Shown here: piece by piece, positions 1 to 13,341 of the stretch
Layout of the letters: every line of letters starts with the position of its first letter
Position numbering within the stretch: position 1 is the stretch's first letter
Assembly: GCF_014839835.1 (NCBI RefSeq)
Contig: NC_071617.1
Span: 32,528,652 to 32,592,651, forward strand
From: Dryobates pubescens
Lineage: Eukaryota; Chordata; Aves; Piciformes; Picidae
Length of the DNA stretch: 64,000 nt
Direction: 5' to 3'
Program-made: the position numbers and the translations under genes
Notes under the pieces: generated by a model
What the model was told of the DNA's origin: nothing
Databases searched by the model: none
The model's input: the letters and a program-made list of their open reading frames with translations, nothing else

Positions 1-2790
1 ACAAAATATGCTAACAGGCCTGGGTATTAGTAAAAGTACGTTACCTGCTTATGTGCAATCTTCTTGCCTGATTTTACAACAATAGGTGTCTCAGAGCTAC
101 CTATTCCATTTTACACTCCTTCTCAGATAAATTGTAGCCTTTTCAATGGAAAGGCAGACATTTGATTATTTTAGCTTCAGAGATTCTGGCCAATTCCTTC
201 CCACAAGTGGCTGGTGTTGAACAGACAAAGTTTATGCAGTTAAACTTAACGGGACTTAAACATTATATATAGGTAACAACATGCAAATAAATAGAAGCCT
301 GTAGGGTAGCAGACATCTTCAAAACAAGGACTTTTCTGCTCAGAGAAACTGACAGCAACTCCTAATAGCAGCTCCTGATAGCAATCATTGCATCTCTTGC
401 TCATTAAATATCTCTATGTACCTACCTATCTACATGTATATTATTTTCAGTTGAAAAGCATCCTGCATTCATTCTAATAGTCCAGTGATCTTTCTGCGCC
501 AAAAAAATTCCAGGTCTCTCCATAGGCTGCAGCTAGTTTTTATTTACCCCTACAAACCAAAATTTTGAAGGGTTCAGATGTCAAAAAGGAGAAAAATTAA
601 TCCAGCAACCAGAGACAAACAAGGTGGGACATTCGGCTCCCACAGCTTTGGAGAAGCTTCCAGTTCACTGCTGGTTTAACAGGGTGATACTGGGCAGCTA
701 CCTAGACCCTCTCATTTCCCCAATTGTATGGTTAGGCACAAAAATGTATCCTATTTTGACCTTTAATGCTGGCAGGGAGGAAATAGTCAAAAGGTTTTTA
801 AAGAAAAATAAATCTTCACAGACATCCCAGTAAATGCTCTTGAGGTAGGACATGTTTAACAGACTAGGCTTAGGTGTCATTCACAGACTAGGTTGAAACT
901 GGCTCCTTTCATGTCCGTATGCACTTTGAATGTAAAACTGAAGCACTGACTGCACACAAATTGTATAAATCATTCCAAAGCTTTTACTTGATTGCTCAAA
1001 CAATCAGTTCTTAAAACTTCTGCCAGAGTTTTGGCAGAATGCATTAGTGCCCAGAATGACCAAAGGCTGGACTGAGACAGCTCTACTCTATCCTTCTGCA
1101 GAAGAGTCTTGCTCCTCATTTTAATGCTCCTTTCTTTCCATGTAACCAAACTGTTCCTATCAGCTTGGCCAGTCACCAAGGAGTGCATTGTGTGGCTGTG
1201 AATGGGAAAAATTGTTTCCCGGGCTGGAGAATTACAAACAGCATCTAACAGCTCCTGCCTGGGGCATGGGCAATGCAAGGAAACATAATCAAGAAAAATA
1301 ATCTGTAGCAGCTGCTGGAAAGGATATAACATAGGGCCTGATTCTGACCTTCAGACAGGTGAAGAGCACTGTATAATAGAGCAGGAAGAAGATGGCTTCT
1401 CTCGGCAGTATGCTGCTGGAACTGAGTCATCCTCAAAGAGAAAGCAACTGCAGGCACTCACGTGCCAGATATTGGCATATTGGAAAGAATTCAGTAATGA
1501 ACAACAATTAAATAACTAAAGGGAAGATTAAATAGTGCAGTTTGGGTAAATAAATTCCTAAGACAGATAAAAATCATTTGAAGGTGTCAACATCAAGGAG
1601 CAAGTGCTGTTCACACAGCTCTACATGAAGCATAATAAGAAAGGAAAATGCCTCTTCCTGCAGAAAAGGAAAATGTAGGAGGGCAGTAAGAGCTGCTAGC
1701 ACCCCACCACTGACCTTCACAGCCTTCTCAACACCCTACACAACCTCTGTCAGTGTAGAGTTTGTCAGGAGAGCAGGGAGGAGTCCCCAGGACCACCCAA
1801 CAGCCGTGATGATGAGACCTGCCCACAAAGCAACCTGCCACACACACCATGTATACCACACATCACCATGGCTAGGGCCAGTATCTGTCTTCCTGCACCT
1901 CCTCCTCCCACAAGGAAAGAGAAATCAGATGTGTATCTCTTCAGCTTTGGCATCCCTAAAATACCATTTCTCCTCAGCATTTGGTTCAACAGCAAACCAC
2001 AAAGTAACTGGTAAGTCTGCAAAACAGCAAGTCCACTTCTGGAGCCTGAAAACATAGTATGATGAACACAGGTCAGTATTCACCTGTAGCAATCATCTAA
2101 TGGAATGCATGGTGGCAGGATTTCACACCTGCACACACTCTCTTTTCTGGTGGGGCCATTCAATGAGCCAGAGTTTCTCATTTCCCACTGTGATGTGTGG
2201 AGTTAAAGTTGCTTAACACTTCCCATTAATGACTGCATTCTGCTATGCACAGCTTTGCCAAAGCTCATCTGCTCAAGCTCAAATGTTCCATGCTGGATGT
2301 CTGCCTTGGGCAGACTCCTTTGGTAGTTTTTAGCTAAAATAAATCAACTGTCTTCTCAAATGAGATTAGGGTTAGGATTAGCTTGCTCTGAATTGAGAGA
2401 TTAAGCACCTCTGTCTTCAGAGGCTGGCACCAATACTCAACAGAGAAGAGGGGTGTGCCTTTGAAAACAGTCTTCAGTTTTCCCACCTGTAGTCAAGTTA
2501 CAGGTTATATAGCACTTCACTCTGCACATGCCTGGTGGGAGCTTGTTCAAGTTTGCCAGAGAATTTATTTGAGGGCTCCATCTGTTTGGGGCTTGCTGCA
2601 GGTCAGGGATGTAGACACTGGCTGTTATCATCATCACTGAGCACTGGAGTCTACTGAAGCATGAAAGTGGAGCGAGGATCCTCTCATTCTGTGCAGCTGC
2701 CTTCACTCACTTGCCAAGAACCATGCACCCTGGACTTTAACAGAGGCAGAGTTGTGAAGAAAAAAATAAATGATCCTGCAGCCAAACTTA
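1..2790. other. Intergenic, nothing recognised
   Basis: No coding gene, RNA gene or mobile element recognised. Short open frames here have no familiar motif. Confidence 0.6.
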
Positions 2791-3905
2791 CACAGAATCA
2801 TAATAATTATATAATTGTTTCAGTTGGAAAAAACTTCTAAAATTATTGAGTACAACCATCAGCTTAATACTACTATGGCCATTAAACCATGTCCTGAAGT
2901 GCCACATCTACACTTTCTTTTTTAAAACACCTCCAGGGATGATGGCTCTACCACTTCTTTGGGCAGCCTATTACAATGTGTGACCACTCCATCACTAAAG
3001 AAATGTTTCCAAATATCCAGTCTAAACCTCCACTGACACAGTTTCAGGCCATATCCTCTCATTCTGTCACTTGATACAAGGGAGAAGAGACCAACACACC
3101 CACCTTACTACAACTTCCTTTAATGGAGTTGTAAAGAGCAATAGGGCCACCCTGCACTGTTCTGCTCCCCAGACCAAACAATACCAGCTCCCTCAGCTGT
3201 TCCTCATAAAACTTTTTCTCCAGACCCTACACCAGCTACGCCCTTCTCTAGACATGCTCCAGCAACTCATGTCCTTCTTGTAGTCAGAGGCCCAAAACTT
3301 AACACAGTATTCCAGGTGCAACCTCCCCAGTGCTGAGTAGAAAAGCATGAGCACTTCTCTACTCCTGCTGCAGGCCAGGATGCTGTTGGCCTTCTTGGCC
3401 ACCCAGGAACACTGTTGGCTCATGTTCAGGCATCTGTCAACCAACACCTCCAGGTCCTTTTCTGAGGGGCTGGTTTCCAGCCACCCTGCCCCAAGCCTGT
3501 AGCATTTCATGGTATTATTGTGACCCAAGTGCAGGGCCCATCACATGACCTTGTTACACTTCATACAATTGACCTTGGCCCATCAATCCAGCCTCTCCAG
3601 GTCCCTCTGCAGAATCTTCCTACCCTCAGGAAGATCAACACTCCCCCCCAGCTTAGTGTTATCTGCAGACTTAGTGAGGGTGCATTCAATCCCCTCATCT
3701 AGATCACTGACAAAAATGTAAAACAAGACTGGCCCCAAAACTGAGCCATGGGAAACACTGCTTGTGACCAGCCACCAACTGAATTTAACTCTGTTCACCA
3801 CCACTTTTTGGGCCCAGCCATACAGACTTTTTTTTTCACCCAGCAAAGTGTCTACACATTCAGGCAACACTATCACGATGTCTTTGCAGATGGGAGTCAC
3901 CCTCA
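2791..3905 (-). mobile_element. CR1 LINE fragment, 5'-truncated, minus orientation
   Basis: The plus strand reads as the reverse complement of a CR1 3' end: it begins at the terminal ACAGAATCA-type repeat and runs through the typical 3' UTR into the end of the reverse-transcriptase ORF. Minus-strand peptides such as [20 protein letters not shown] and LGRLHLEYCVKFWASDYKKD are CR1 reverse-transcriptase hallmarks. The frame is broken in several places, so the copy is old and inactive. Confidence 0.92.
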
Positions 3906-4436
3906 GACAGCAAGGGCAATGTTAAATCAAGTGTTTCTAGCCACTGAGTGCTTGAACCTATAAACTTTCCATACTTTCAGTCTATGTTGGGTTTGTGTCA
4001 CTTCCTTGATTTGCAAATGACAAACTGAAATAAAAATCAAGGAATTCTATCATGTGGCATCACACTGACTACTGCAGCACTGGCTTTTATTCCCAGATAT
4101 TAATTCCATCATGTTTGGAAAGTAGATTAACTGGGGGTATTGATAGCCCATCAATCCCTGCTGAAGGAGCAGTCAGGAATGAATCACAGTTTGTGTCAAT
4201 GGCTTCCTAAATATTTGCTGGCAACAGACAACTACTACACAGCAGAAATCCCTGGGTCTGGTGTAGCTCAGGTTCTGCAGGAGATATCATCTGGATTTGG
4301 GTAATTCTCAGAAACAACTACTCCTGCTCCTTCAAGCCTGTATTCTGCCTTGGTACTGCTCCCACATCCAGCTCCACATCGGACATTAGTCTCCCTCTCC
4401 AGGCAGGGGGTCCTCAGACTTTGCATTGAAGCAGGG

Positions 4437-4484
4437 CTTGCTCCCTCCTTCCCTCCCTCCCTGTGTCCCTCCATCTCTCCCTCC
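4437..4484 (+). repeat. Polypyrimidine tract (CCTT/CCCT)n
   Basis: Imperfect tract of CTCCCTCCTTCCCTCCCTCC type. Simple repeat. Confidence 0.8.
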
Positions 4485-4802
4485 ACTGGCCAGGTCCTAG
4501 CCCTAGTCAACAACAGGATTCCCCTGTGTTTGCCTCAGTATCAAAGAACCACATCTGAGAGCATCTCCAGGGTCTGGTCTCCAGCACTGCAGCCAGCCTA
4601 TCAACACAGAAAAACAATTTCAGAGCGGCTGCTGTGCACCTGCAGCAGCTCTGCTATTTGGATGCCAGACTTGAACAAGTCTCCACCAAGCAAGTGCCTT
4701 CAGAGAACTCAACTTCTAACCTTAAAGAGAGTTTCTATTGAGTGTCTGAGATCTGAGGCTTTTTCCCCCCCCACTAAGATTCCTAGTTCAACTTCTTCCC
4801 CG

Positions 4803-4833
<31 letters not shown>
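4803..4833 (+). repeat. C31 homopolymer
   Basis: Thirty-one consecutive C bases, preceded at a short distance by another C run (about 4766-4773). It can form i-motif or G-quadruplex structures. The exact length is unreliable in any assembly. A proline run in an overlapping open frame is caused by it. Confidence 0.95.
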
Positions 4834-7369
4834 TGAAGAACAACCAAAGGCACATTCCTGATACATGCCAAATTTCAAGCCTCTCCTCCAAAGGCTCTAT
4901 TATTAGTCCTGGAGTTTCTCAACAGATCACTTTAAGAACATGTTTGAATATGAAGAAAATAGTTTCTCTTGTCTCTTTCTCAAAGGCAAGAAAATACATT
5001 TTTTGCTTAAGCTTCTCAGATGCATTCAGACTGAGACAAGTACTCAGCACAGGAAAAAATAATCTTTAAAAAGCAGCTAAGAGGTAAACAGAGTTTTCAG
5101 GGGTTTGCAGCAACTGAACATTTGAGCTTGCAAGGAATGTTTGACAGCCTAAAAAGCAGACACATGCACCAAAGCCAGGATTGCAGATGAACAGAAAATG
5201 CAACTATTTGATGATAAATTCTTCAGATTTGCTACTGCTTTTGTATTTTCTAAGAAGACCATGATGAAGGCACTGGTTACCTTTGGAAGTGCATGTGCTC
5301 TGCCACAAGCTGCCTAGGCAAAGATCATTTGGGATCTAGATAAGCTTGGCAGGTAGCTCTCCACAGGACCTCCACTGGCTCCCCATGAGCCCATTCTGGG
5401 ACCTGGAGCTGTATCCCTCTGTTTCCCAAATGTTTGCGGACCTCCAGGCAAGGCTACTCATCCTGGGGAGACACCAGGGGGATGCAGGTACCAAGCAGAC
5501 ATTGTGTTGCCCTGCACTCAGGAGAGTGGGACTGAGCTGGGCAGGGAAGCAAAGGCCCTAACTGCTCAGATTTGCTATGTATTTGTGGGTTATTCAGAGC
5601 CTGGGAACCTTAGAAAACTGTCAGAGAAGGGTGCTGCCAAACAGAGGTAAAAGCTGTGGGTTTTCAGCTCTGGTCAGGATGGCCACAACACTTTACAATG
5701 ATGCTGCAGCATGACTAATAGAGCTGAGCCTCATCTCACCACCTGACCTGTCATTCTGATGAGCATTTCCATCCCCTGATGGGTCTCTTCATCACACCAT
5801 CACCCTAAAATTAGATAAACACATGTACATGGTGCTCATGGCTGCCCCACAGCCCACACCACCCCTCTGGCAAGGCCTGACAGGCCAGTGCAGCAGCTCT
5901 TCCTGCATGGGGCCATCCCACCATGCACCACAGCACCATGCCCACATTGGGCCACTCAGGAAGCATTTGCACAACACATGTGATCCTCTGCCTCTTCACT
6001 TTCAGAGCACAGGCAAAGACTCTTCCTTGTTTGTGCAGACATCAGCAGGAGGCAGGTAGCTGTCTGCAGGTAGATAGGTTCAGCCTCCTCCTTCCTTCCT
6101 TATTCTTGCCTGCTGCCTTTTTCCAAAGATGCTCCCAGCACAGTCACAACTGCAGTGGAGCCATGGTGTCTGCCAAAAGATCTCTTGCCCTGCTCCAGGG
6201 ATGGCTGTACCTGTGACCAACAAGCAGCCACCAGTGTTTCATGGTGCTGCTCATCAAACCTCCCTTTTGAGCCACACCATAATGCCTCGTCCTTGCAAAT
6301 GGGAACCTGCTTGTTTATTCATTTTTGCTGGCAGCAACAGAAAGGCATAGATGGGGAAGTGCAGGGAGGGGGACAGAGAAGTGTGTCACAATTTCCGGAC
6401 AATACAGAATATCTGCCCCTACCCAGAGAGGATGGTACGGCCACTGCCAGGGCAGCAAGGGGGCCTGTGAGCCCAGCAGTGCAGTACAAGATACTGTGGC
6501 ATCACTCCATGTAGGGAACCCCTGCACAAGTTTTCACATGAATAAAGACCAAATCCTCTTCAGTCTTCACTCTCCAAGTCCTTCCCATGTTTCCCCTATA
6601 ATTCCTTTTTCAGCTCTCTCACTTCTTTGCACTCCCATTTTACAGATATTTTTATTCCTTTGGTGGGGAGCATCCCTGTGCTGAGATGACAAGTTCATGA
6701 GGCAGAAGGCTGCAGCAAATGTCTTGCAAAGCCTAGCCAGCAGATCCCAGCCCCCTTCCTCCCCTCCTCAAAGTTCACACAGTTTAGTATGCAAGCTTCC
6801 TGCCGCCTGCCCAAGCAGCTTGCTATTCACAGGCAAACTGTGCTCCTCCACTTGGCTCCTGAAGAAGAAGTATAAAAAGCCTTGAAAGTCTTGCTGCTGA
6901 GCCAGCAGGAAATTCAAACTGCTCTGAGCATGGGAACCAAGAGAACCGCTGTGGCCAGCACAACAGGTATTGTTTGGGAGGAAATCCCAGCAGCAGACAC
7001 AGCTGCCTATGCACAAACATACATTAATTCTATAGTACATATTATTAAATATTATATATAACTGTGTATGCTTAGTGAGGGTTTGGAAAAGGGGAAGGAT
7101 GGGAAAGTATGAAGTGGAAAGAATAGATTAGCAGCTATATCCAAGAAAAAAATAAAGATAGCTGCTCAGTCAAGTTGAACAGCAGTTTCACTAGCCAACT
7201 AACTGACCTATTTGTCATGCATTCAAACTATGTGGGAGCTCAGGGTAAAGCAATGTCTTTGGCCTTGGTCTCTTGACCTTGATCTTTTGACAGGTCTTTG
7301 TATGTGCCTGGTTTTGTTTGCATCAGGAGTGAGTTTAGCAGGCCAATCTCCCATTTTCCTACTTGCTAT

Positions 7370-7520
7370 GTTTTGATATACATCAGGAAGAAATTTTTTC
7401 AACAGGATTCCCTCTAAGTGAAAGGAAACCAGGAGAGGGACGCCAGGAGCTGACCCTGCTGTGCTCCAACCTCTGCTGAGCGTCTGGTCCCTGAGAACCA
7501 GAATAGAGGCAGTTTGATGT
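7370..7520. repeat. Unclassified 151-bp repeat, copy A
   Basis: Direct repeat of 9101-9251: the same length with about seven mismatches by eye. Both begin GTTTTGAT and end GCAGTTTGATGT. The inner 141 bp start ACATCA and end TGATGT, a 6-bp inverted end that may be chance. The segment GGAAGAAATTTTTTC resembles a CR1 3' UTR motif, but the rest does not match CR1. Confidence 0.8.
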
Positions 7521-9100
7521 ATGTCTTCAGCATCAAATAGCTGCCTCTCTGGATCAGCTCTTGCTGCACCACACCAACTGCTACCATAGGCACACTCTCT
7601 CTGCAAATATGGTAAAAAAAGAGTTCAAAAAAGAGAAAGAAGAAGGAAAAGCTTGAATGACGCAACTTCTTTTTTCACCAAAAAGAGAAACCAGCTCACA
7701 AACCTCACATTCGCAAGGAGTCAGAACATTCAAGCTTGATAAGACTACGGTGACCTAGAAGTATTTGCATTACAGGTCTTACAGTCTTTGTTGAGAAAGA
7801 TGCTATAAATAAATAAACCTGAGAGCTGTCATCCCACCCAGTTTGGCATCCCTTGCAACCATTTCATGGAGCATCATCTGTGAAAACCCCAGATAAGAGA
7901 AAGTGTAACCCCAGATCTCATGACCATAAAGAGATGGCTAGAAGAGCAGCACACATGTCTTGGAAAGTGATAAAGCAAGCAGAATGAAAGAGCTAAACTC
8001 TAAGTCCACATGAAGACATGCAAGTGACAGATCATCCTTGTGGATTTAATCTTTGTTCCCCAAATACTCCAGACTGAACAGCACTGTGAACACTACCAGC
8101 CAAAGCTCCAACATCTATGCACAGCCATGTTTCTGAACTGCCTTAAAGCTTTCTGCAGTAGAAGTTTACTCACTACACAGAGAGGGATCAGTGATGGAAA
8201 TCAGACCTGGACTGAGTTCCAGCATCCTCAGATGGCACTTTCTGGGGAAGCAGAGGGGAGTCAAGTTGGGGTTGTGTCCTGGCCTCACTTCAATTGTAGG
8301 ACCAGCTGGAGGTGCAACTGAGGTAATTCCTTTAATTTGGTTAGACAGTTTCAAGGTAGGAAACCTCAATGTATAGGCTTGTTTTGGATAAACACCAAAA
8401 TGCAGTTTGGGAACCTGTCTGAAACAAGTTTTTTCTCCAGCGTCTCCAGTGAAAAGTGTGGGTAAGAGCTTACCTCTGCTATTAGCAGCTTTCCCATAAT
8501 AGGTTTTGCCTGTGCTATGAGAGCAGCTCTGAGGTACTCAAGACTTCTGCACAGCTCCTACCTCTCAAAGTCCACCAAAGATTCAGGAGCCTGCTGAGGG
8601 AGAGAGGATCTGAAGTCTCACCTCCCAGGGTCCCAGAAAAAAAGCCCTCCAAAAATGAACATATATTAACAGTGTGCTAACTGCTTTAGTGACTCTGTCA
8701 CACAGGTACTTGACCAGCAATGAAGGCCTGGGGAGCTGCGGGAAAGGTAGCTGGTCTGCATACAGAAAACCTGGGATGTTCAGAGCAGCCACAAGAAGCC
8801 AAGAATAGAAAACATGACCAGTTCTTCACAGCAGAAGGGACAGTCACATGCCAGAGATTTTAGCTGGGAATGCAAAGTTCAGAGCTTCCTACCAGCACTC
8901 CTCCCTGCTATGACCACCCACAGGAAGACAAAGCAGTGTCCCAGCACTGGCCCTGCAGCTGACCAGTTTCCAGCTTGCAGGATGGTGACACGAAGCAGAG
9001 GCACTCAGTCCACTCCTTGCCCACCTCCACTCAAACTGCACTTTGAAGAAAGGAAATTAAACTGCAGCATCACAATCCAACACAGCAGAAGGGCTGCAGT
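7521..9100. other. Spacer between the two 151-bp repeats
   Basis: About 1.58 kb of unique-looking sequence. No coding gene or known element recognised in it. Confidence 0.6.
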
Positions 9101-9251
9101 GTTTTGATTTACATCAGGAAGAAATTTTTTCAACAGGATTCCCTCTAAGTAAAAGGAAACCAGGAGAGGGACTCCAGGAGCTGACCCCGCTGTGCTCCAA
9201 CCTCTGCTAAGCGTCTGATCCCTGAGAACCAGACTAGAGGCAGTTTGATGT
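9101..9251. repeat. Unclassified 151-bp repeat, copy B
   Basis: Second copy, in the same orientation, 1.58 kb after copy A ends. Both copies keep an open frame on the minus strand containing LRDQTLSRGWSTAGSAPG. I do not recognise this peptide, and the openness may follow from the short length. Confidence 0.8.
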
Positions 9252-11299
9252 GGACTGCTCCTGCCCCCAGTAGTGTTGCATGCACACTGCACCACTGCAC
9301 AACTGTATGGCTTTCCTTTGCCCCTTATGTGTAAGAGCAGCACTGGTCACTGGGAGCAAACAAGCAGCCCAGAACCTCCCAGGTCTCTATGGGATGAGCA
9401 GAGAACAGCTCAAGCCACTGCAAGGGCAGTGGTCACTGTGTTATCTATGTCCTCCTACACAAAGCATAGGGACTGAAGAAGCATGACCTGTGCAGGGGCT
9501 GGAAAGACCCACCTCCCCAGGAATCAGAAACAGAAGGAAAGGGGTGAAACCCCCCCTTAGCAGCAGGCTGCATCAGCTCTCACACACATCCTTGGCACTG
9601 TGCCTCTGTGTTGACCAGGAAAATTGGCGGCTGTTGCACAGAGCCCCATTCAGTCTCCTAGGCCCATTCAGCACATTGCTAGAAGGTGGACTGCCAGCAA
9701 GGCAGGCACCCATTGACAGCCATCGTGAACACGGTACAGCCATTCCCTCGCCTTCAGTACCCACCTGGTGGGATATCCATCAGCAGCTTCAGGGAGAGAA
9801 GCCCTGTATGTTTACCAACCCAAAGAGGAGAACAAACCTGAAGCATGACAATACTTCTAATTTGAGGGGGGACATTTCTTCCTCCATTAATTATTTCCTA
9901 TGCTATTCCTGGCAGTGACCCTCACCCTCAGGAAGAAAAAATAATTCAGATTTGTTTGTATATCTTTTATCCAACTTCCTATACTAAAGCCTCTGGCTAG
10001 AATGAGTCACATTTATATCAGCCATCACATTACACTATGCTGTATCAGTGTTGCTACCTCCTCACCAATAGGGTTTGTTAGCATTAAACCAGGCAATTTG
10101 CAGCTATATTTAAAGGTTACCCAGGTGCCCATAATACCCCTGTTTCATCTTTGGAAGTAATACCATGAGGATTACATATGCTGGCAATCCACCCCAGACT
10201 GGAAAGAAATTATCCCAGTTCTGTGCAGAGAAGTGTTTGCCTGTTGCAGAGCAGGCCTCAGCTCCCTGACGGCTTATGATGAAATCCCTTAGATGCCCCA
10301 CTGGCCTTTTACTCACTCACCCCCTTAGAGCTTCCTGGTGTTACTTCTACTCCTTCCATGCAACAAAGCTGCATGCTGAAATCATGGCCATCAAAAGGCA
10401 GAGTGTTACCTCTCTGGGTTGGGGGTGACCCTCATGGCTCCTTGTCAGCTCTCAGCCCAGCTTCCCCTGCCCGACAGCTTAAAATGTTAAGAAGCAACTC
10501 CACCAAGAAAGTCTCAGAGATTCACACCCCTCCAAGAGGACTTTGTACAGGTAGAAGTAGGTTGGTCCTTCATCTCTTATTTCATTCAAACTTACTTTCT
10601 TCTTCCTTATAAACAGTGCCCACAAAGCATCATCTTTCACAGAGGAGCATCACAGAGGAGCCCAGGAAGGAAGCCCAGCCAGCACCCGTGGATGATATTG
10701 GACTAGTCATCAATCATTGCCCTAACAACCGGGGGGCCACCAGGCCCCCCGGCCTTTGTTGTCACCACCACCATCACCCAGTGTGCACCATGGGCACTCA
10801 CCAGAGATGTAAGGAGGATCCTCCAGCCCAGATGGGCTCAGCTTGAGGCTTCGCCTTTCCTGGGGTGGATTAAAAAGGGGAGTGGGTGGGGAGGGCCAAG
10901 TGGCCACACCTGGGGTGGGAGGAGACTCCAACAGAGCCCAGGTGCTCTGGGTTTGAGTGGAAAAAGGGGGAAAATGGGGTGGGTGGGGTGGAAAAGGGGA
11001 AGATCTGGTGGGAAAGGAGAGGTGGTGGTGAAAGGAGGGGATTTTGAAATAACATAGATGTTTCATAATGCACAACTGCAGTTTATGGTTTGCTTTGCCT
11101 CCATGCAAAAAGAACCAAGCCACCAATGCTTCATAAAACAAAGCACAATGGTGGCTATTAGAGTGAAATCTTTCCATCATTATCATTTTGCTTGGTGGGA
11201 AAATCTGTGCTTTGCAGAGCAAAATAACAGGCTTTAACAACAACAAAAAAAAGTTCTGCAAGAGTGAATTTTTTCCCTGGATACCAGGAGACAACACCA
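9252..11299. other. Intergenic
   Basis: Contains the GC hairpin at 10729-10752 and a G-rich plus strand from about 10860 to 11045 (GGTGGGG, GGAAAATGGGG), which makes a spurious Pro/Ser-rich open frame on the other strand. No gene recognised. Confidence 0.6.
10729..10752. repeat. Perfect GC inverted repeat (10-bp stem, 4-nt loop)
   Basis: CCGGGGGGCC, loop ACCA, then GGCCCCCCGG. All stem pairs are G-C. No transcript or terminator role is evident; the site is intergenic. Confidence 0.9.
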
Positions 11300-11726
11300 G
11301 GATGAAGCACTGCCCTGTGAGGAGAAGCTGAGAGCCCTGGGGGTGGTTAGTCTGGAGAAGAGAAGACTGATTGGGGATTTAATATGTGTTTATAAATATC
11401 TGAGGGCTGGGCATCAAGAGGGAAGGGACAGGCTCTGCTCACTTGCACCCTGTGATACGACAAGGAGAAATGGAAGTAAATTCCAGCACAGGAGGTTCCA
11501 CCTCAACATGAGGAGGAACTTCTTCACTGTGAGGGTCACAGAGCACTGGAACAGGCTGCCCAGAGAGATTGTGGAGTCTCCTACTTTGGAGGCTTTCCAG
11601 ACCCATCTGGACGTGTTCCTGTGTGACCTGTGCTAGATTCTATGGTCCTGCTCTGGCAGGGGGGTTGGACTTGATGATCTTTGAAGGTCATTTCCAACCC
11701 CTAACACCCTGTGATCCTGTGATATG
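11300..11726 (+). mobile_element. CR1 LINE 3' end, plus orientation
   Basis: Contains the typical order of CR1 3' motifs: GAGGAGAAGCTGAGAGCCCT, CTGGAGAAGAGAAG, AACATGAGGAGGAACTTCTT, GAGCACTGGAACAGGCTGCC, GGTTGGACTTGATGATCTTT, ending CCTGTGATCCTGTGAT. It is 5'-truncated and about 430 bp long. It is the same subfamily type as the younger element at 32266-34012. Confidence 0.93.
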
Positions 11727-13341
11727 AAGGGGCACTTCCAAGCAAGTTAGCTTCCAGACATTTAATTCTTTCTTTTAAAATGTGTGTTCAGATTGCAGCA
11801 GTGGCCTAAGTCTCCTGCCAGAACTGAAGCCATATCATGGCAGGATCTGTGCGAGTGCCCAGGAAGAGCCCTAGTCCTTAGTTGCTTCCAGCCTAAAAGT
11901 GAAACAGTCAAAAGCTTAAAAGCGGTACATTAGAGGTTATAACATAATAACATACCTGAAGAAGCATTTGAACTTTATCCTACAGAGTCCCAAGATTCTG
12001 CCAGAGTCATAGGCAAAATGTAGGCATCTCACAGACACTGAACATTTTTAAGTCCTACACAAATACTGTTGTTAATTGTCCTCCATTTGTGAGACATTTT
12101 ACCTGCAGTATGAGGAGGGAACACTGGCTGCTGGCTGTGCAGAGGACCTGTTCCACCTCTGAGCCATGGCTCGTGGCATGCCAAGCTGGGCCAGTGCAGA
12201 ACCTACAAACCTCTTTTTTTAAGTAAAACAGCATCACATACCTTGGTGTGAAGGCAACTGATTTATGGCACATTGCAACAAGCTTGACAGACAGCAAGAG
12301 GTAAGGAAGACTTAAGGGTACTTCATTAAAGTATGTTTATTTGGCTGACATCCCCAGAAGAGGTCATACTGTGGAAAGGGCAGACTGTTTCCAATAGACA
12401 TTGTTCTTTCTAGTACAGGTCTACCTCATTTTCCGTGACATGAGAACTTACCACTGCATTTGAGGTTGTATTGCAGGATTTTTGTTTAAAAAACAAGCAC
12501 AAGAGTGCCACTTTCAGTATAGATATCTAGATCTCCAAATAAATAAATAAGACACACAAAAATAAATAATATTTTTTCAATCACTTTACTGCTGCTTTCA
12601 TTACACCATCAGAAACAGTCATGCAATATTTTGAGTGGCTTATTCTCATACTGAAATAATAGGTATGGGTTAACATCCATTGTAAAATCCTCTCCTTTCA
12701 TTTGCAATCTTTGTTGATAGAGGAAAGAAGGAAGACAGCCTCCCAAGCAAGCTTTTACTCATAGCTACACATCTCTTTTTTCAGTGATGAATGAATCCTT
12801 TCACAAATGTTAATATCAGCACTTAAACAAGGTGGCCAATGTAAACAGTAACTGCTGGTTCGTTATTCTTCTTGGATCCTTTGCCAGTTTACAGATCTTC
12901 AGAGTTAGTGTTGATTAGGTAGCATCTTGTTGGAAAAGAATGAGAATGCATCTCTCAACCAAAACCTCCTTATGGGAAAAGATGACATAACAACTCCAAG
13001 AAAGGGGTTCCCTGTGAATCTAACCATTGTGAGAGAGAAGGAGAGACAGTAAGAAAATGGCAATTTTGATACTTGGATCATATCTCACTGCTTGTGTTCC
13101 CCCAGGGGATTTAGTGCTACCTCTGAAGGCAGCAGTCAGAAATATGCTTTGATGTATCTTTCATCTAAAGGCACCTATACTGATAAATTATATTTGTGTG
13201 GTTGAAGCACTGAACCAGTGATAGGGCTGTTGTTCCTTCTTCTGCTACAGGCTTTCCCTATGCCCTTGGAGAACCAACAGGAGTTCATGTGCCTCACCTG
13301 GGCCTCTCTCAGCCAAGCAAAGAGCACTTTCCCACAGAGCC
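11727..13341. other. Intergenic, nothing recognised
   Basis: Unique-looking, AT-rich in its second half, with a short AAAT-type run near 12538-12572. No gene recognised. Confidence 0.6.

Larger units (their letters stand above)
3906..7369. other. Intergenic, low-complexity tracts only
   Basis: Holds the polypyrimidine tract and the C31 run. The largest open frame (4350-5069, plus) is a composition artefact that crosses the C run. No gene recognised. Confidence 0.6.

Noticed and set aside
3193-3900. Minus-strand frames with reverse-transcriptase peptides as a host gene
   Set aside because: They belong to the truncated CR1 at 2791-3905.
4350-5069. 239-codon plus-strand frame with a proline run
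   Set aside because: It crosses a polypyrimidine tract and the C31 run, has no recognisable domain, and its composition follows the tract.
7370-9251. The 151-bp repeats as the LTRs of one small element
   Set aside because: Their ends are not TG...CA, they are very short for LTRs, and nothing between them resembles a retroelement.
10722-11297. 191-codon minus-strand frame rich in Pro and Ser
   Set aside because: It is produced by a G-rich plus-strand tract; no splice context or known family.
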